From Lepraria neglecta (Eukaryota; Ascomycota; Lecanoromycetes; Lecanorales; Stereocaulaceae), in contig CM065650.1 in assembly GCA_033220425.1 (NCBI GenBank), forward strand, positions 4,588,001 through 4,652,000: a stretch of DNA of 64,000 nucleotides. Direction: 5' to 3'. Below, one piece after another: positions 46,201-56,861 of the stretch (position 1 is its first letter; every line of letters starts with the position of its first letter). Below the pieces are notes generated by a model. The model was given only the letters and a program-made list of their open reading frames with translations, did no database searches and was not told where the DNA came from. The translations under genes were made by a program, and so were the position numbers.

Positions 46201-47095
46201 GACACTGGCGTTGATGGAAACGGTGCTGGGCAAAGAGCATCCCTCTACGCTAACGAGCATGAACAATCTGGCATCGGTGCTGAGCAGTCAAGGCAAACAC
46301 GAAGAGGCCGAGCAGATACATCGACAGACACTGGCGTTGAAGGAAACGGTACTAGGCAAAGAGCATCCCTCTACGCTAACGAGCATGAACAATCTGGCCG
46401 AGGTACTGAGCAGTCAAGGCAAATACGAAGAGGCCGAGCAGACACATCGACAGACACTGGCGTTGACGGAAACGGTGCTGGGCAAAGAGCATCCCGATAC
46501 GCTGACGAGCATGAACAATCTGGCATCGGTGCTGAGCAGTCAAGGCAAACACGAAGAGGCCGAGCAGACATATCGACAGACACTGGCGTTGACGGAAACG
46601 GTGCTGGGCAAAGAGCATCCCGATACGCTGACGAGCATGAACAATCTGGCCGAGGTGCTGAGCAGTCAAGGCAAACACGAAGAGGCCGAGCAGATACATC
46701 GACAGACACTGGCGTTGACGGAAACGGTGCTGGGCAAAGAGCATCCCGATACGCTGACGAGCATGAACAATCTGGCCGAGGTGCTGAGCAGTCAAGGCAA
46801 ACACGAAAAGGCCGAGCAGATACATCGACAGACACTGGCGTTGAAGGAAACGGTGCTGGGCAAAGAGCATCCCGATACGCTGACGAGCATGAACAATCTG
46901 GCCGAGGTGCTGAGCAGTCAAGGCAAACACGAAAAGGCCGAGCAGACATATCGACAGACACTGGCGTTGATAGAAACGGTGCTGGGCAAAGAGCATCCCG
47001 AGACGCTGACGAGTATAAACAATCTGGCATCGGTGCTGAGCAGTCAAGGCAAAGACAAAGAGGCCGAGCGGATACGTCGACAAACCTTGGCATAA
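43239..47095 (+). CDS. NLR-type receptor: short N-terminal motif, NB-ARC, 18 TPRs; 1266 aa
   Basis: STAND NTPase of the fungal NLR group, a presumed cytosolic sensor. Exon 1 (43239-43344) encodes 35 residues containing QFGNIDASQSQLFLGNFVG. A 56-bp intron (43345-43400) leads to exon 2 (43401-47095); the total is 1267 codons. NB-ARC: Walker A VVWGLGGAGKSQLV (residues about 89-102), Walker B WLVVLDSAD (about 169-177), sensor strand VDIIITSRS, and GHFALAITLAGSYV in place of the GLPL motif. A winged-helix region ends with MHKLVHAW. The TPR domain has 18 units of 42 residues, almost identical. The frame is uninterrupted, unlike every NLR piece downstream. The first ATG in phase with the splice was chosen; a second ATG-less exon-2-only start would lose the N-terminal motif. 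No large N-terminal effector domain is present, so signalling may go through the short motif (inference). Confidence 0.9.
44846..47092 (+). repeat. tandem array, 18 x 126 bp (42-residue TPR unit)
   Basis: Unit at protein level starts KEHPDTLTSMNNLA and ends ALTETVLG. Units 2-17 keep the same length and most of their bases; the last stops after 35 residues. Variation is confined to a few columns: S/D/E after HP, L/S/E after NNLA, SS/RR/TR before QGK, H/Y after QGK, E/K in HEEAE, I/T then H/Y before RQ, and K/T/M/R/I before ETVLG. The 126-bp unit is a multiple of three, so several frames stay open on both strands through the array. Confidence 0.95.
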
Positions 47096-47329
47096 AAACA
47101 AATGCGACTTTTCAGATCAGCCGACTCATACTGGTCAGCTTGGTATATTTGGTTGGCTGACAGGGAAATTGCGGATCTGTGTGATTTATATTTCACCTAG
47201 GTTGTGTTTCTGTTGCGGATTTCTCAACGTGGATGACTTTTCGTAAGCCGTGTGGTTGAGATAGTGGGGTATTCTGATGGACCGCCTTGCTGTAGGACAC
47301 GATGACTTCCCAGTATAGTCCTGTCTCAT

Positions 47330-48430
47330 CGGTCTACCGGTCTCTGAGAAATTCGTCAATCGAGATACAGAGATGGAGCAGATGGAGCGTTTCCTGCTAC
47401 CCTCAAATCTACAGGACGGGCGGAAGATACACGTACCACATGGCCTCGGTGGCATAGGTAAAACGTAATTAGCCATCGCGTATGCCAGGAAACAACAAGA
47501 GATACATAGTGCAAAAAAATAGCTCAACGGCAAGGGCAAGGATACCCTTTTACAGAGCCTTGCAGGGTTTACGAAGTATGCGAGTATCGATGGTGTACGG
47601 GAACCAATCATCAAGGTCACCGGGGTTGGTCAAGAAGTACCAGAGAAGGCAAACGCGTTTCTACGATGGTTGGCCCTTGAAGGAAACCCTCCATGGCTTG
47701 TTATCCTTAACAACCTCGATCGAGACTACCGTGGGGAAAGAGAAGACTCTCAAGCTTACGATATGGAATCCTTCCTCCCAGCTACCGACCACGGATCTCT
47801 ACTTGTCACTACACGCCTTCCTCATCTCGGAGGATTCGGGAACGGGACAAAAGTTTGAGAGGTCGATCCCGAGCACGCTCTTCATATTCTCATGTACAAA
47901 TCACTCCTGCCTCATCTACCCCAGGTATTACCGCGTTCCGATATTTGTCCTCAAGACGTTAGAATTGGCTGACTGATGGCTAGAAATCGACAGGCTTGTG
48001 ACGAGGTGAGGAGGTCTTCCATTAGCCATCATGCAGCCCGGTCGATCCATGCGTGAGAGGGGGACCAGTTCTCAGAAGTACCTACGTCTATATAATACCT
48101 CGAGGTCAAAACTTCAAGCAGATACACCTTGACTGCGTGAATGTTAGACTGGGAGCGTTCAGAACACTTGGCGCATCTCTTACGAATGTGTTGAGCAATT
48201 CGATTTAACAGCAGCAAAGCTTCTTCAGCTATGCACGTACCTGGACAACCAAGACCTCTGGTTTGAGTTACTGAAATGTGGCAGCCAAGGTTACAAAGAC
48301 CCGGCCTGGTTCCACGATCTCCTGCTAAGTGAGATAGGCTTTCAAAGGACTATCAGGATGTTGCCCGCTTATTCACTGGTCAATTCATACCAGCGGCTTC
48401 ACAAACGATCTTCTTTCAGTCCTCTGCTGA
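47330..48430 (+). pseudogene. NLR remnant: NB-ARC and winged-helix region
   Basis: In one main frame: FVNRDTEMEQMERFLLPSNL, then HVPHGLGGIGKT (P-loop, followed directly by a TAA), KVTGVGQEVPEKANAFLRWL, PPWLVILNNLDRDYRGERED, then FLPATDHGSLLVTTRLPHLG (Walker B and sensor region). After a frame change, TYLDNQDLWFELLKCGSQGY, then KDPAWFHDLLLSEIGFQRTI and RMLPAYSLV, the winged-helix part that precedes repeats in fungal NB-ARC proteins. Several stops and frame changes make it dead. It starts about 230 bp after the intact NLR but is a different, divergent NLR: the LNNLD Walker B and GLGGIGKT P-loop differ. Confidence 0.75.
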
Positions 48431-48619
48431 GATCCGCGTGTCCGGTCGAATCTTTGGACCCTCGTTACTGACGAGTTCCTGGGACAATATGAGAGAGCAA
48501 TGAGTCACACACACTTTTTACTCTGTACAAAGCATAAAGGTACCCCACTTACCACCAGCCATTACTTCAACGATAATCTACGAAAAGCTCGAGTCGAGAA
48601 GCTGAAAATTGTCCTGAAG

Positions 48620-49190
48620 GGTCAAGCTATCGAGGATGTGCAGCAAAGATACTATCAAAGCCATAGGTCTCATTGTTTGGATCAATGGTAAGCACAGCCA
48701 TGGCGGATCCGAAGTAGAATAAGACAGGCTATCCTTCATGAATCACAAACAGCATTATCGACAAGCGTCCAAGCGTTATCGCTGTCCAAGGTCTGGGTGC
48801 CGATTTATACTACGTACGGGTTAGGAGGCCCAGATCTACCAAAGAGGCCAAATCTAGAAGTCGTCGCCGATTCAAATTTCTACGATGCCGCCAGAAGAAT
48901 GCCAGGGCTGACGAGCCCCCTGATGTCGCTAAAACGGTATCCGGCATTGTGGAAGTCATGTGGCTTCGAGACTTCCTGCCAAACCTGATTCCAAATGCTC
49001 GGATTGCGACGTAAAGTTACAAGTCTGACTGGCGCAGAGCGGACATCAAAAGAAGTCTACGCAAATGTGGAGAGCGATTGCTCAATGTCCTTCATCAGAA
49101 TCGGTCAAGCGAGATTGTCAGTAGAATTGTTCCGGGCATAGTTGGATTATCGTTACTAAGGATCACCTTGTATCCCTTAGCAGCGCATCT
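48620..49190 (+). pseudogene. SesB-like alpha/beta-hydrolase domain remnant
   Basis: After an apparent intron the frame reads IIDKRPSVIAVQGLGADLYY then VRVRRPRSTKEAKSRSRRRF, then EPPDVAKTVSGIVEVMWLRD, FLPNLIPNARIAT, a stop, SYKSDWRRADIKRSLRKCGE and RLLNVLHQNRSSEIV. The pattern V-x-A-V-H/Q-GLGAD...WLRDFLP...ARI-x-T-Y-x-Y is the start of the SesB/lipase-like effector domain found at the N-terminus of many fungal NLRs. The GHSxGG nucleophile part is not recognisable. It probably belonged to a second NLR. Its position downstream of an NB-ARC remnant shows rearrangement. Confidence 0.7.
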
Positions 49191-49224
49191 CCTCAGCTAG
49201 GAAATCTGTGCTCGGATTAAGGCA

Positions 49225-49470
49225 AGATAAAAGAAGCTGACTATATGTACCTGCGGGCGTTGGCAGGGTATGAAAAAGCCTAGGGTCTTGAGCATTAGCA
49301 GCCCTTAAGAGACAAGATACAAGCTGGGCTCTTGTACAAGCAATGGTCCACCTCTAGGAATGCGGTACAGCAGTTCGAACTTATTGTACAGGGCTACACA
49401 AAAATACTAGGTCTAGAACATAGGGAGAGGATTGAGGCCGCAAATCAACTGGAACATCGAGAAGTTGATT
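49225..49470 (+). pseudogene. TPR-repeat scrap of a second NLR
   Basis: Reads ADYMYLRALAGYEKA, then stop, GLEH, then LLYKQWSTSRNAVQQFELIV, QGYTKILGLEHRERIEAANQ. The motifs MYLRALAGYEKALG-LEH and LLYKxQG...A...F...GY-x-K-x-LG-x-EH are those of the 42-residue TPRs of fungal NLRs, of a different repeat subfamily from the intact array. About two units remain, with stops. Confidence 0.65.
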
Positions 49471-50038
49471 AGAGAAAAATATTTTCTACGATAGAAGACG
49501 TTCAACATGTGGTCAACAAAGATAGGAGGGCCCTTCAAACTTCCTTTGACGGGCTTGGTCTCTGGCTTGGACGTTTGGACCGGAAAATTTTCTACATTTT
49601 GAGCATTCTGATCTGTGCAGTCCTAGCTAACCTTTTTTCATTCCCAACGATATGTAAAGAGACGTTAGGGACAAAATAGCAACACATCTTCGCTCAATGA
49701 TGCAGAGCGAGATAAACGCCAACAGCAGACCCACTATGGCATTTTCAGAGGACAAGGCCAACAGCAAGACAGCAATTGTTATTCGGACTCAAGCACTTTT
49801 TAGGCTTGAACGACAGTTTTGGTGGAAAGCGGTTATTGTACTCCTTACGAATAGTGCTAAATGCGTCTTGCAGGTACACCGATAGGTCGTGCTGGATCGT
49901 GTTCTGGGGAACTGCACCCTGAAGGATAATGGCATGATAAGCGTTGACGGACATTGTTTGGAATCCCAGCCGAACAGGAAGATCAGGTCAACTAGTCAAG
50001 AAAAGTTGGAGACATACCGTCGTGATCTGTTATATTCT
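49471..50038. other. intergenic, nothing firmly recognised
   Basis: A plus-strand stretch near 49500-49640 could encode a hydrophobic segment (IFYILSILICAVLANLFSF) after a polar helix, but it lacks a start, is short and ends in stops. It may be the tail of the decayed NLR. No other signal was seen. Confidence 0.35.
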
Positions 50039-50628
50039 TTAGATGTCGAGGATATTGAACTCATCGTTGTAGCTCTTGCTGAATATCCCTAAGCCAACCG
50101 AGACGCTGTATTGTCCTTTGAGCTCATTGCCTTTCTTGAAAATACCAACGCTCCCGTTGGCTAGCCCAATGTTGAGTCCAACGTTGATGCCGCTATCGAT
50201 GCCTGCGGTGTACTTGGAGCCAACCTGTGTACCTGCTGCAGTGAAAGACCGATTTCTTTGTCGTCAACATCATAGTAGCCCATAACCTAGCATGAAGGTT
50301 AGTTCTTGATGACTCCATCATTTATGCCAGCAGATCTTACGGCCATGGTAGGGATTGGCAAAGGAAACTCGATCTGTTTGCGACTTCCACTGTGCAGGTC
50401 TGGAAAGCTGGCTTCATCAGACTTGACTTCCTTGATCTCGAATTTGCCATCGCCGTAGTCGCTTATCTGGAGGACTGTGGTGACGGTGGAGTAAGTCACA
50501 GGGAGGCCATTATGCTGTTTGAAACTATTGAGTAGATGATTGGATTGCTGTCGATGGTGCTTCGTTTCGAGGAGCTTCTGCTGTGTTTTGGATTTGACTG
50601 AGGCAGATTCGGCAGGAGGGAAGCTCAT
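50039..50628 (-). pseudogene. small Gly-rich beta-type protein, broken; partner-like to the protease
   Basis: First exon from 50628: MSFPPAESASVKSKTQQKLL, then a Gln/His-rich helix, then beta-type sequence (LPVTYSTVTTVLQISDYGDG) ending before a good intron (GTAAGA donor, CTAAC branch, CTAG acceptor). The 3' part reads SKYTAGIDSGINVGLNIGLA then NGSVGIFKKGNELKGQYSVS and ends FNILDI. Alternating Gly/hydrophobic strands suggest a membrane-active or beta-sandwich small protein of about 190 residues. I do not recognise the family. A gasdermin-like or other pore-forming effector is possible only because of its protease neighbour. The frame appears broken about once. Treated as a fossil. Confidence 0.4.
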
Positions 50629-51279
50629 ACTTATGTTTATTATCAAGCTGAGCAGATACCTATCCTCAACTTCAGGGCTAAATGTCTACTATAGGCACTA
50701 AGCATGAGAATGAGCTCTAGCGAGCTCTAGCCGTAGCACTATATCTAATCACAGTTGTAGATACTTCGAGACAAGCGCCACCAGGCTCGATGTATGCAAG
50801 ACGACATGCAATTAGGAGCTGAAATATTCCAGCTCCTCTCGATATGCCGCTAAGGAGGCATCCGTTCTGCATAGGAAAGGTCTAGCCTTCCTCATGGAGG
50901 CACACCGCCTTTTGGTTGGATCGAAAACATTTCCCTCCTCTTTTTTTCAGCTGCTTAAAGCCACCGGCGATTTAGACTATAACTTTCAAGTGATATGAAA
51001 GTGCGATAACCTGGCCACAGCTTTTGTCCAGCAAACTCACTGCCGTTAGATCCTGGCCTAGAAGCTGAGCTGAATCAGAGTCTTTACTGCGAGTGTTGAT
51101 CAAGAGCACAATAGTATCGATACGTCAAATTTCAGATCTTCTCAACTTTGGCACATACTCCAGGGAAGCTGTCCTCGTGATCACTACCGAAAGCAAGAGA
51201 CGCAATAGCAATAGGAAAATTGATACTCTATTCCGCGTTGCAGTGTTTACAGCTTGGCTCCAACATCACCGCTATCAAT
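50629..51279. promoter_or_regulatory. divergent promoter region between small protein (-) and peptidase (+)
   Basis: 651 bp between two divergent start codons. It should hold both promoters. A pyrimidine-rich run (near 50930-50950) is visible but no specific site can be named. Confidence 0.4.
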
Positions 51280-53357
51280 ATGTCTAATGCTGAACCGCCA
51301 GCTGACGCCAAACCTATCGAGGTCAATGGGCAGGTAGTTGATCCTAGCGAGCATCACGCCCGAGATGCGCAAAACACAGACCACATCATTGTGACTGTAA
51401 GAGATGTACTTGACAATGACCAAAGAGCCGAGTTGCAAAAGCTTCAGGTGGAGTTCTTGGAGGACCTTGGCAACCACAACATTCTCTGTCGCTACAAACG
51501 CTCAGACCTCAAGCCACTCCGAGATCTGAGCTTCGTCGAGCAAGTTGATGTGTATCGAAACCTGTACAAGATTCCGGCAGTGCTGTTAGCATTCATTGAA
51601 GAGCTTAAGGGAACACCAGAGTTCGAAACCAAGATTTACCCGATCGATGTGATGGTGCATCAAGAGGTCAAAGACCTGGAAGCACTGGTTGACCACATTT
51701 CCAATGTGGCACAAGTTGACCGGAGTCAGATGGAAATTACTCCAGATAAAATTCGTCTGGAAGTAAATCTTGGAGAGCTGAAGGCAATTGCAGCCGATGA
51801 CCACGTCCGCATACTCGAGGAAGTAGTGACTCCAGTCTTGTTCGACGATCAAGCAAAGCGGCTCGTGTTTGCGCCCTTACCGATTCAAGGGGATTCTGAG
51901 TTCTGTGGCAAGGAACAGACCATCGCAGTCGTTGATTCTGGCTTTGATATTGGCAGCGTAGAAGATTGCCATCCAGCTTTCACAGGTCAGATGCACAAGC
52001 TGATCCCTGTCGGTCGCGCTCTAGACAAGGACAAGACAGAAAGACAAAGAGTTGATGATCCAAATGGCCACGGAACGCATGTCTGTGGGACCATCGTTGG
52101 TAAGGAGATCGAGACCTCACAAGGGATGGTCGGAGGTGTGGCTCAAGATGCGAAAGTGGTCCTTTCGTCTTTAGCAAAGGCTGATGGTGATCTTATCGCG
52201 GTCACACAGATCAAGACGTTGTACGAGGTGCCATACAAAACCTATGACGCTCACGTGCATTCAAAATCGTGGGGCGACGATCTCGGCATGGGAAAGAAAT
52301 AGGATATATATGGCAAAGGTGACTGCGATATCGACGACTTTGTGCGGGCCAACCCCAATGCTCTGATCTGCTTTTCTGCCGGGAATAAAAATCTGTACAT
52401 GAATGAGAAGGAGCCTTCTGGCACACAAAAGCCTTCTATCGGGTCTCAGGCTGCAGCTAAGAATTGTTTGACAGTTGGTGCTTCTGGATCAACAAGGGTA
52501 GGTAGTACTCGTTCCTAAGACTGGTAAGATCGACAAGCTTGATCCAGATCAGATCTGCCCAGATAGCAGCAGAGGGCCAACAGCAGAGAAGCGTATTAAG
52601 CCTGATGTGGTTGCGCCAGGCTTCAACATCGTTTCCGCTCATTCAAGACATCCGAGAGCTGTGACGTTCTCGGCAGCAGAGGCCACCGGCGAGTCATACA
52701 CTGAGGTTGTGTGGAAGGTTCGAAGCGGGACCAGCCATGCAACACCACTGGTGTCGGGCTGTGCCGCAATCTTACGTCAAATCCTGCAAAGCAAAGGATT
52801 CCAAAGCCCCCCAGCTGCGCTTTCTCAAAGCTGTTATCATCAACGGTGCCCACAAGCTTCCTGGCGTTGACATCGCAGCTCAGGGCTTTGGCTGAATAAA
52901 CCTGCAGTCTTCTGTGGCCATGTTGCAGTCGCTTCCAGTCATGTCCAAAGAGATCTTCGACTCTTCGCTATCTCCGTTGGGAGGCAGCTTGATCGGAGCG
53001 CCTCTCAAACAAGGCGACAAGTTAGAATTTACGCTAGCATCGGCTCAAAGGTCTGATGAGTTTGAATTGAAGATCACAATGGTCTACAACGATCTACCTG
53101 CTGGCGCAATCCAGAATAACCTAAACCTCGCTGTCAGTAACAGTGTGACTGGCGTTACCAAACATGGTGGCATCTCTGAGGAAGAGATTGACAAGCAGAA
53201 TAATGTTGAGCAAGTCATCTGGTATCCTGCACCAAAAGTGCCAATCACTATTTGTGTCACGGCTCAGAAGATCTTCTTCTATGGCGACGAACAGGATTTT
53301 GCGCTCGCATGGTCAGCATCTGCACCATTTAGAGGCGTCAACAAGGATTTCGTGTAG
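51280..53357 (+). pseudogene. subtilisin-family (S8) serine peptidase, broken
   Basis: Subtilase fold with all four active-site blocks visible in order: IAVVDSGFDIGS (Asp), DPNGHGTHVCGTIVG (His), ALICFSAGN (oxyanion Asn), SGTSHATPLVSGCAAIL (Ser). A 200-residue N-terminal region precedes them without a signal peptide, so the product was probably intracellular. A beta-rich C-terminal domain (KLEFTLASAQRSDEFELKIT; VYNDLP) follows, as in Kp43-like subtilases. The coding sequence is broken in about four places, so I call it a pseudogene. It is head-to-head with the small Gly-rich gene at 50039-50628. Subtilase genes beside small effector genes are known from fungal cell-death loci (het-Q1/het-Q2 type); belonging to that type is inference. 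Confidence 0.72.
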
Positions 53358-53824
53358 ACCTCTCTTATGCTGGCAGCATCACAATTCTGCCAAATGGCAT
53401 CGACCCTTGCAAGTTGTAGGCACGACTTGAGAAGTAGTCTTCCAATCCACTTGCTGTTGATCCGCAATACTCCATGAAGCGGGAGCCTCGACGCCGTCAC
53501 TACATTGTCACAATCAATTATCTCGACAAAAATTTCCCTCCAAATTTTCAAGCAAGTTTAACATTCGTCGGAATAAATGGTGTTTTGTGCTTAAGTAGCT
53601 TAGTTCCCAACAACTCTTGCAACTTTCTGGCTGAATCCTTATCCTCTGACGAGAGCCATTGCTGGAGCTGTCGTAACTCCGCTTGCCGGCCGATAAATGC
53701 ATCAGGTTCGATCTGAGAGGCTGCTGCTAAGCATAGAAGAATTCAACCCCCAACCGGCTGAACTGCCCTGCCGGCTAGCCCTATAGGGCTGAATTTCAAA
53801 CGACTGAGTAGAATCGAATAAGAC
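53358..53824. other. intergenic, nothing recognised
   Basis: Contains the 3' flank of the peptidase remnant and a short pair of related GCCGGC-containing phrases near 53750-53800. No gene is supported; short open frames on both strands look like noise. Confidence 0.4.
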
Positions 53825-54308
53825 TGTCTAAAACGTTCGCACCCATACGCCCCTATACGAACCTGCAAGAATATATATAAGAATAATATCCCCAAGTCGC
53901 ATGAAGTCTGCCTTTATTCAGGCGCTCGCTTAGTTAGAATTGTATAAACTAATCAAAACCGCAAGACATATCTACTCCAACACAGTGCCTGGGGCAAGGC
54001 TTGGTGTTCTAGGTTCCTGAGGCAAGCTCTTTCCAGCAGTAGCGGTCTGACGGTTGTAGGCTTTTTGGTATAAAGGTTCTCGAAGGAGAGGAATAGATTG
54101 GTGTGCTTGTCTTAGGTATAGATGTTGCAGAGCTCTTAGTGTAGTCCTGGCGGACCTAGTGGTGTCTCTAGATATTAACACCTCTTGCTGCCGGCCAAAT
54201 AGCAGCTGGTTGAATGTATACGAGTATACATCCGGTGGCTTGTATTAGCTTTAGTATTATATCAGTAAGTATCCTACTGTGCCTCCTATCCTAGGTCAGG
54301 TCGTGACA
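53825..54308 (-). mobile_element. possible solo LTR (484 bp)
   Basis: On the minus strand it starts TGTCACGACC, a start common in fungal Ty3/gypsy LTRs, and ends TTTTAGACA, giving TG...CA limits. An AATAAA lies in the last quarter (GAATAAAGGC near 53916). No internal coding sequence and no 5-bp target duplication were found, so the call is tentative. It directly adjoins the Tc1/mariner half at 54309. Confidence 0.35.
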
Positions 54309-54650
54309 GGGGGGACGACTTTGTGCTAGAAGAGGACGGTGATTCGGGGCACGGTAGGGGCCCAACAGCCTGAAAGAATAACCCTGTAGCGTACTGGAAG
54401 AGGAAGTATAGCCTGGAGACATATTTTAACTGCGCTGAGTCGCCCGATTTTGCCCCCTATAGAGAATTACTGGCAGGCGCCTAAAGCGTACGTCCAGAAG
54501 CGCCCCTATTTCGACGAGCAGTCCCTAAGGGAGCTACTTATAGAGGGCTGGGAGAAGGTTTCTATTCCATTTATTAATGAGCAGGTCTATAGTATACCCC
54601 AGAGACTATTTGACTGTATAGAGGGTAAGGGGGCGCGTACGGTCTGGTAA
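54309..54650 (+). mobile_element. Tc1/mariner-type transposase, C-terminal half only
   Basis: Reads DDFVLEEDGDSGHGRGP, then stop and a frame change, YWKRKYSLETYFNCAESPDF, then PIENYWQAPKAYVQKRPYFD, EQSLRELLIEGWEKVSIPFI, NEQVYSIPQRLFDCIEGKGA. This is the DDE half of fungal Tc1-type transposases: EDGDSGHG carries the second acid, PIEN(YW) the third. The N-terminal helix-turn-helix half is absent; the break coincides with the edge of the possible solo LTR. It complements the N-terminal half found at 13610-14520, possibly the same family. Confidence 0.7.
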
Positions 54651-54922
54651 ATTATGTAAATAGCGTATTTAGCGCCTAATTAATGGGGGATCTCCGGGCG
54701 GCTCCCGGGGCCGCGTTCCGGGACCCTTCCGGGTTAGTGTGAAATCTTTTTTGGCGTTTGACGTTGATGGAGAAACGACCAAAAGCCGTCGGATAAACTT
54801 CGGACGGATTTAGATGGGGCTAACCGGAGCCGAGTCGATATCCAGCTGCTATCAACCCCACCTCACTACCTCTCTCCCTTGTTCTCCTGTCAGCTCTCTA
54901 CTGCTAGCACGAGCGCGCAACA

Positions 54923-56861
54923 ATGGCGTTGCACCTCTTAGACCTGCCTCATGAGGTCTTGCACGGCATACTCGTCAATACAACCCCTCAAGATCTCGCA
55001 CGGCTCTGCTGCTGCCGGGCTCTCAATGACTTCATCAAGAACGATCGCCTGTTACACAAGGAGCTATATCTCAAATACTTTGTAAGCTTCCCCAGTGTCT
55101 GCAGTTTCTGAGTTGTGGCATATCTGACGCATTGAGATTGGCTAGGATGAGCCACCAAAGAACCCGGACAGTAACGAACTATCCTGGAATGCTGAATTGA
55201 AAAGGCTTGTCAACTTTCAGAAGGTACTCGAGTCGAAGGATACTAATTTGAAGGTGTGCTGATTGCTTCCAACATACCTTGGGCGCTACTCACATTCTGG
55301 CAGATTGCTCAATTGCAGAACGTGACTGAATGTATACAAGACCTGCTGACGACCGCTGCCGTGGGCTCGGAGCCTTCTCTTAACATCTCGTTCTTGACGC
55401 AGCTGTTCGAAAGTCAACAGAACGTCGACAGCTTCCTTTGCGGCTCCTTCCTTTTCGATTGGGCCAAATCAGAAGCTTGGGGGGATTTGGCTACGGCCAG
55501 GGTGCGGAGGGATATTCAATCAACGATCACAAATCTGGAATTAAATCGTTCCTCAGTCGAACCTTCGGATTTAGAGGCTGCTAGCTCTGCGATTGTGGTT
55601 CCCCATGAGCTCAGGAGAACGCCATTGGCTCATGTACAAATCGATGACTCCGAGGCTCCAACAAGAACCTTCAGATGCCAACTCAACATTCCAGTAGAGG
55701 CTGCATCGGCTTATGTCTCTCGCAGTCGCTCGACAGAGAGACAGCTTAGTGCAAAGCTTCATTGTCTATACGGTGCATCCATTGACAGAATACGCAAAGA
55801 CGCTGTGACTTCCTCCCGTTATTCCCTACGCAGTGACACTGCTCTCATTCATCCATACGCTCGCTCTCTGGTCTACGACCTCCGCCAGCACACAGACAAT
55901 ACCTTGTGGGGTCCGTTCCTTGATGATAGTTCCTGTGATGTTGATTGGGAGAAGATGGAAGCAATCATGATAGTATTAGACCACAGTGTCAAATTCTCCA
56001 CGGGGGAGCATCACGAATTCTATGGCATGATGGAGGTCCAGGACAAACCATTCTCGGGGGCCACTCCCAATAGCTTCGTATCTCCTCCCCAAACTTTGCC
56101 GATGCAACCTGCGCTGCCACTGGAGGCGCAGGATCCATATAGTGTGACTGGGATTTGGAGGCGTGTGGTCTGCTTCCTCGACTACGCCGAGCTGTACGAT
56201 TTTAACTTCAACGACGAGGAGCCTGAAGACGACCAGCCACGCAAGCCGATCGATACACAAGAAGCCATACGGTTGATCACGATGAAAATCCACATCACCA
56301 AAATCGAGCCTCCTGGTGAGGAGGATGGTCAGGCACTCCCAGTCGTTCACTTCCACGGCAGTTCGCACTCCCTACGGCCGCATTGGGATTCAAGTGCCAA
56401 ATCCAAAACGAAAGGTAAGTAGATCACTCTAAAACACCTGCATGACAGAATCTCACGCCGTTCATGCCAGGCACTGTCAGGTTGACACCGCAAGGCGAAG
56501 TGAGATGGACGACCTTCTCAGTCTACCACGGGTAAGCTCTCAATCAGAGCGAGTCCAAGTCGTAACTCTTGGAGCGTGATGCTAATGCCAGTATTATTAG
56601 CCAGGAGCGATGGCGAAGCGAAGGTATCCAAGTTGGAGGCGTCAGATCTGCTCGCGGCGTTCTAGGCTATTGGTTTGACAAGTGCGCATCGTCATCGTCT
56701 CGTCCTGTTCCTTATACTGACTTTGAACGAGCAGGAATCACGACGAGCATGGCCCTGCTGGACCCACAAGCTTCTGGAAGTACCACGATGGAATTGAGGA
56801 GAAGCGGCTAGCAGCGAGAGACCATCCTCCAATGTCTCAATTCACATATTCTCTATATTAG
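54923..56861 (+). CDS. F-box protein of a conserved fungal family, 548 aa, 6 exons
   Basis: Exons 54923-55081, 55146-55253, 55304-56414, 56471-56531, 56601-56681, 56735-56861 sum to 549 codons. The N-terminus LLDLPHEVLHGILVNTTPQD then LARLCCCRALNDFI is an F-box. The middle has EPPKNPDSNELSWNAELKRL and HCLYGASIDRIR...IHPYARSLVYDLR. The end, spliced from small exons, reads TVRLTPQGEVRWTTFSVYHG, QERWRSEGIQVGGVRSARGV and LGYWFDKNHDEHGPAGPTSF. This R-W-T-T-F...RW-x-SEGIQ-x-GG-x-x-S-x-RGVLG-x-WFDK ending is a strong, conserved signature of a fungal F-box family whose substrates are unknown. Likely SCF adaptor. All introns have good GT/AG sites. Confidence 0.88.

Noticed and set aside
44846-47092. 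Regularly spaced repeats, considered as CRISPR or satellite
   Set aside because: The repeats are contiguous, codon-phased and encode TPRs inside a long gene of a eukaryote; there are no unique spacers.
45111-47101. Long minus-strand open frames (364, 248, 240 and 241 codons) opposite the TPR array
   Set aside because: Same cause as above: stop-free antisense frames of a periodic coding repeat, with Cys/Pro-rich periodic products and no start or splice context.
45205-47160. 651-codon plus-strand open frame overlapping the NLR
   Set aside because: It is the +1 frame through the TPR array. The 126-bp unit is a multiple of three, so a frame free of stops in one unit stays open in all. Its product (Gly/Arg/Ser/Asp-rich, repeated RRGRADTSTDTG) has no family logic.
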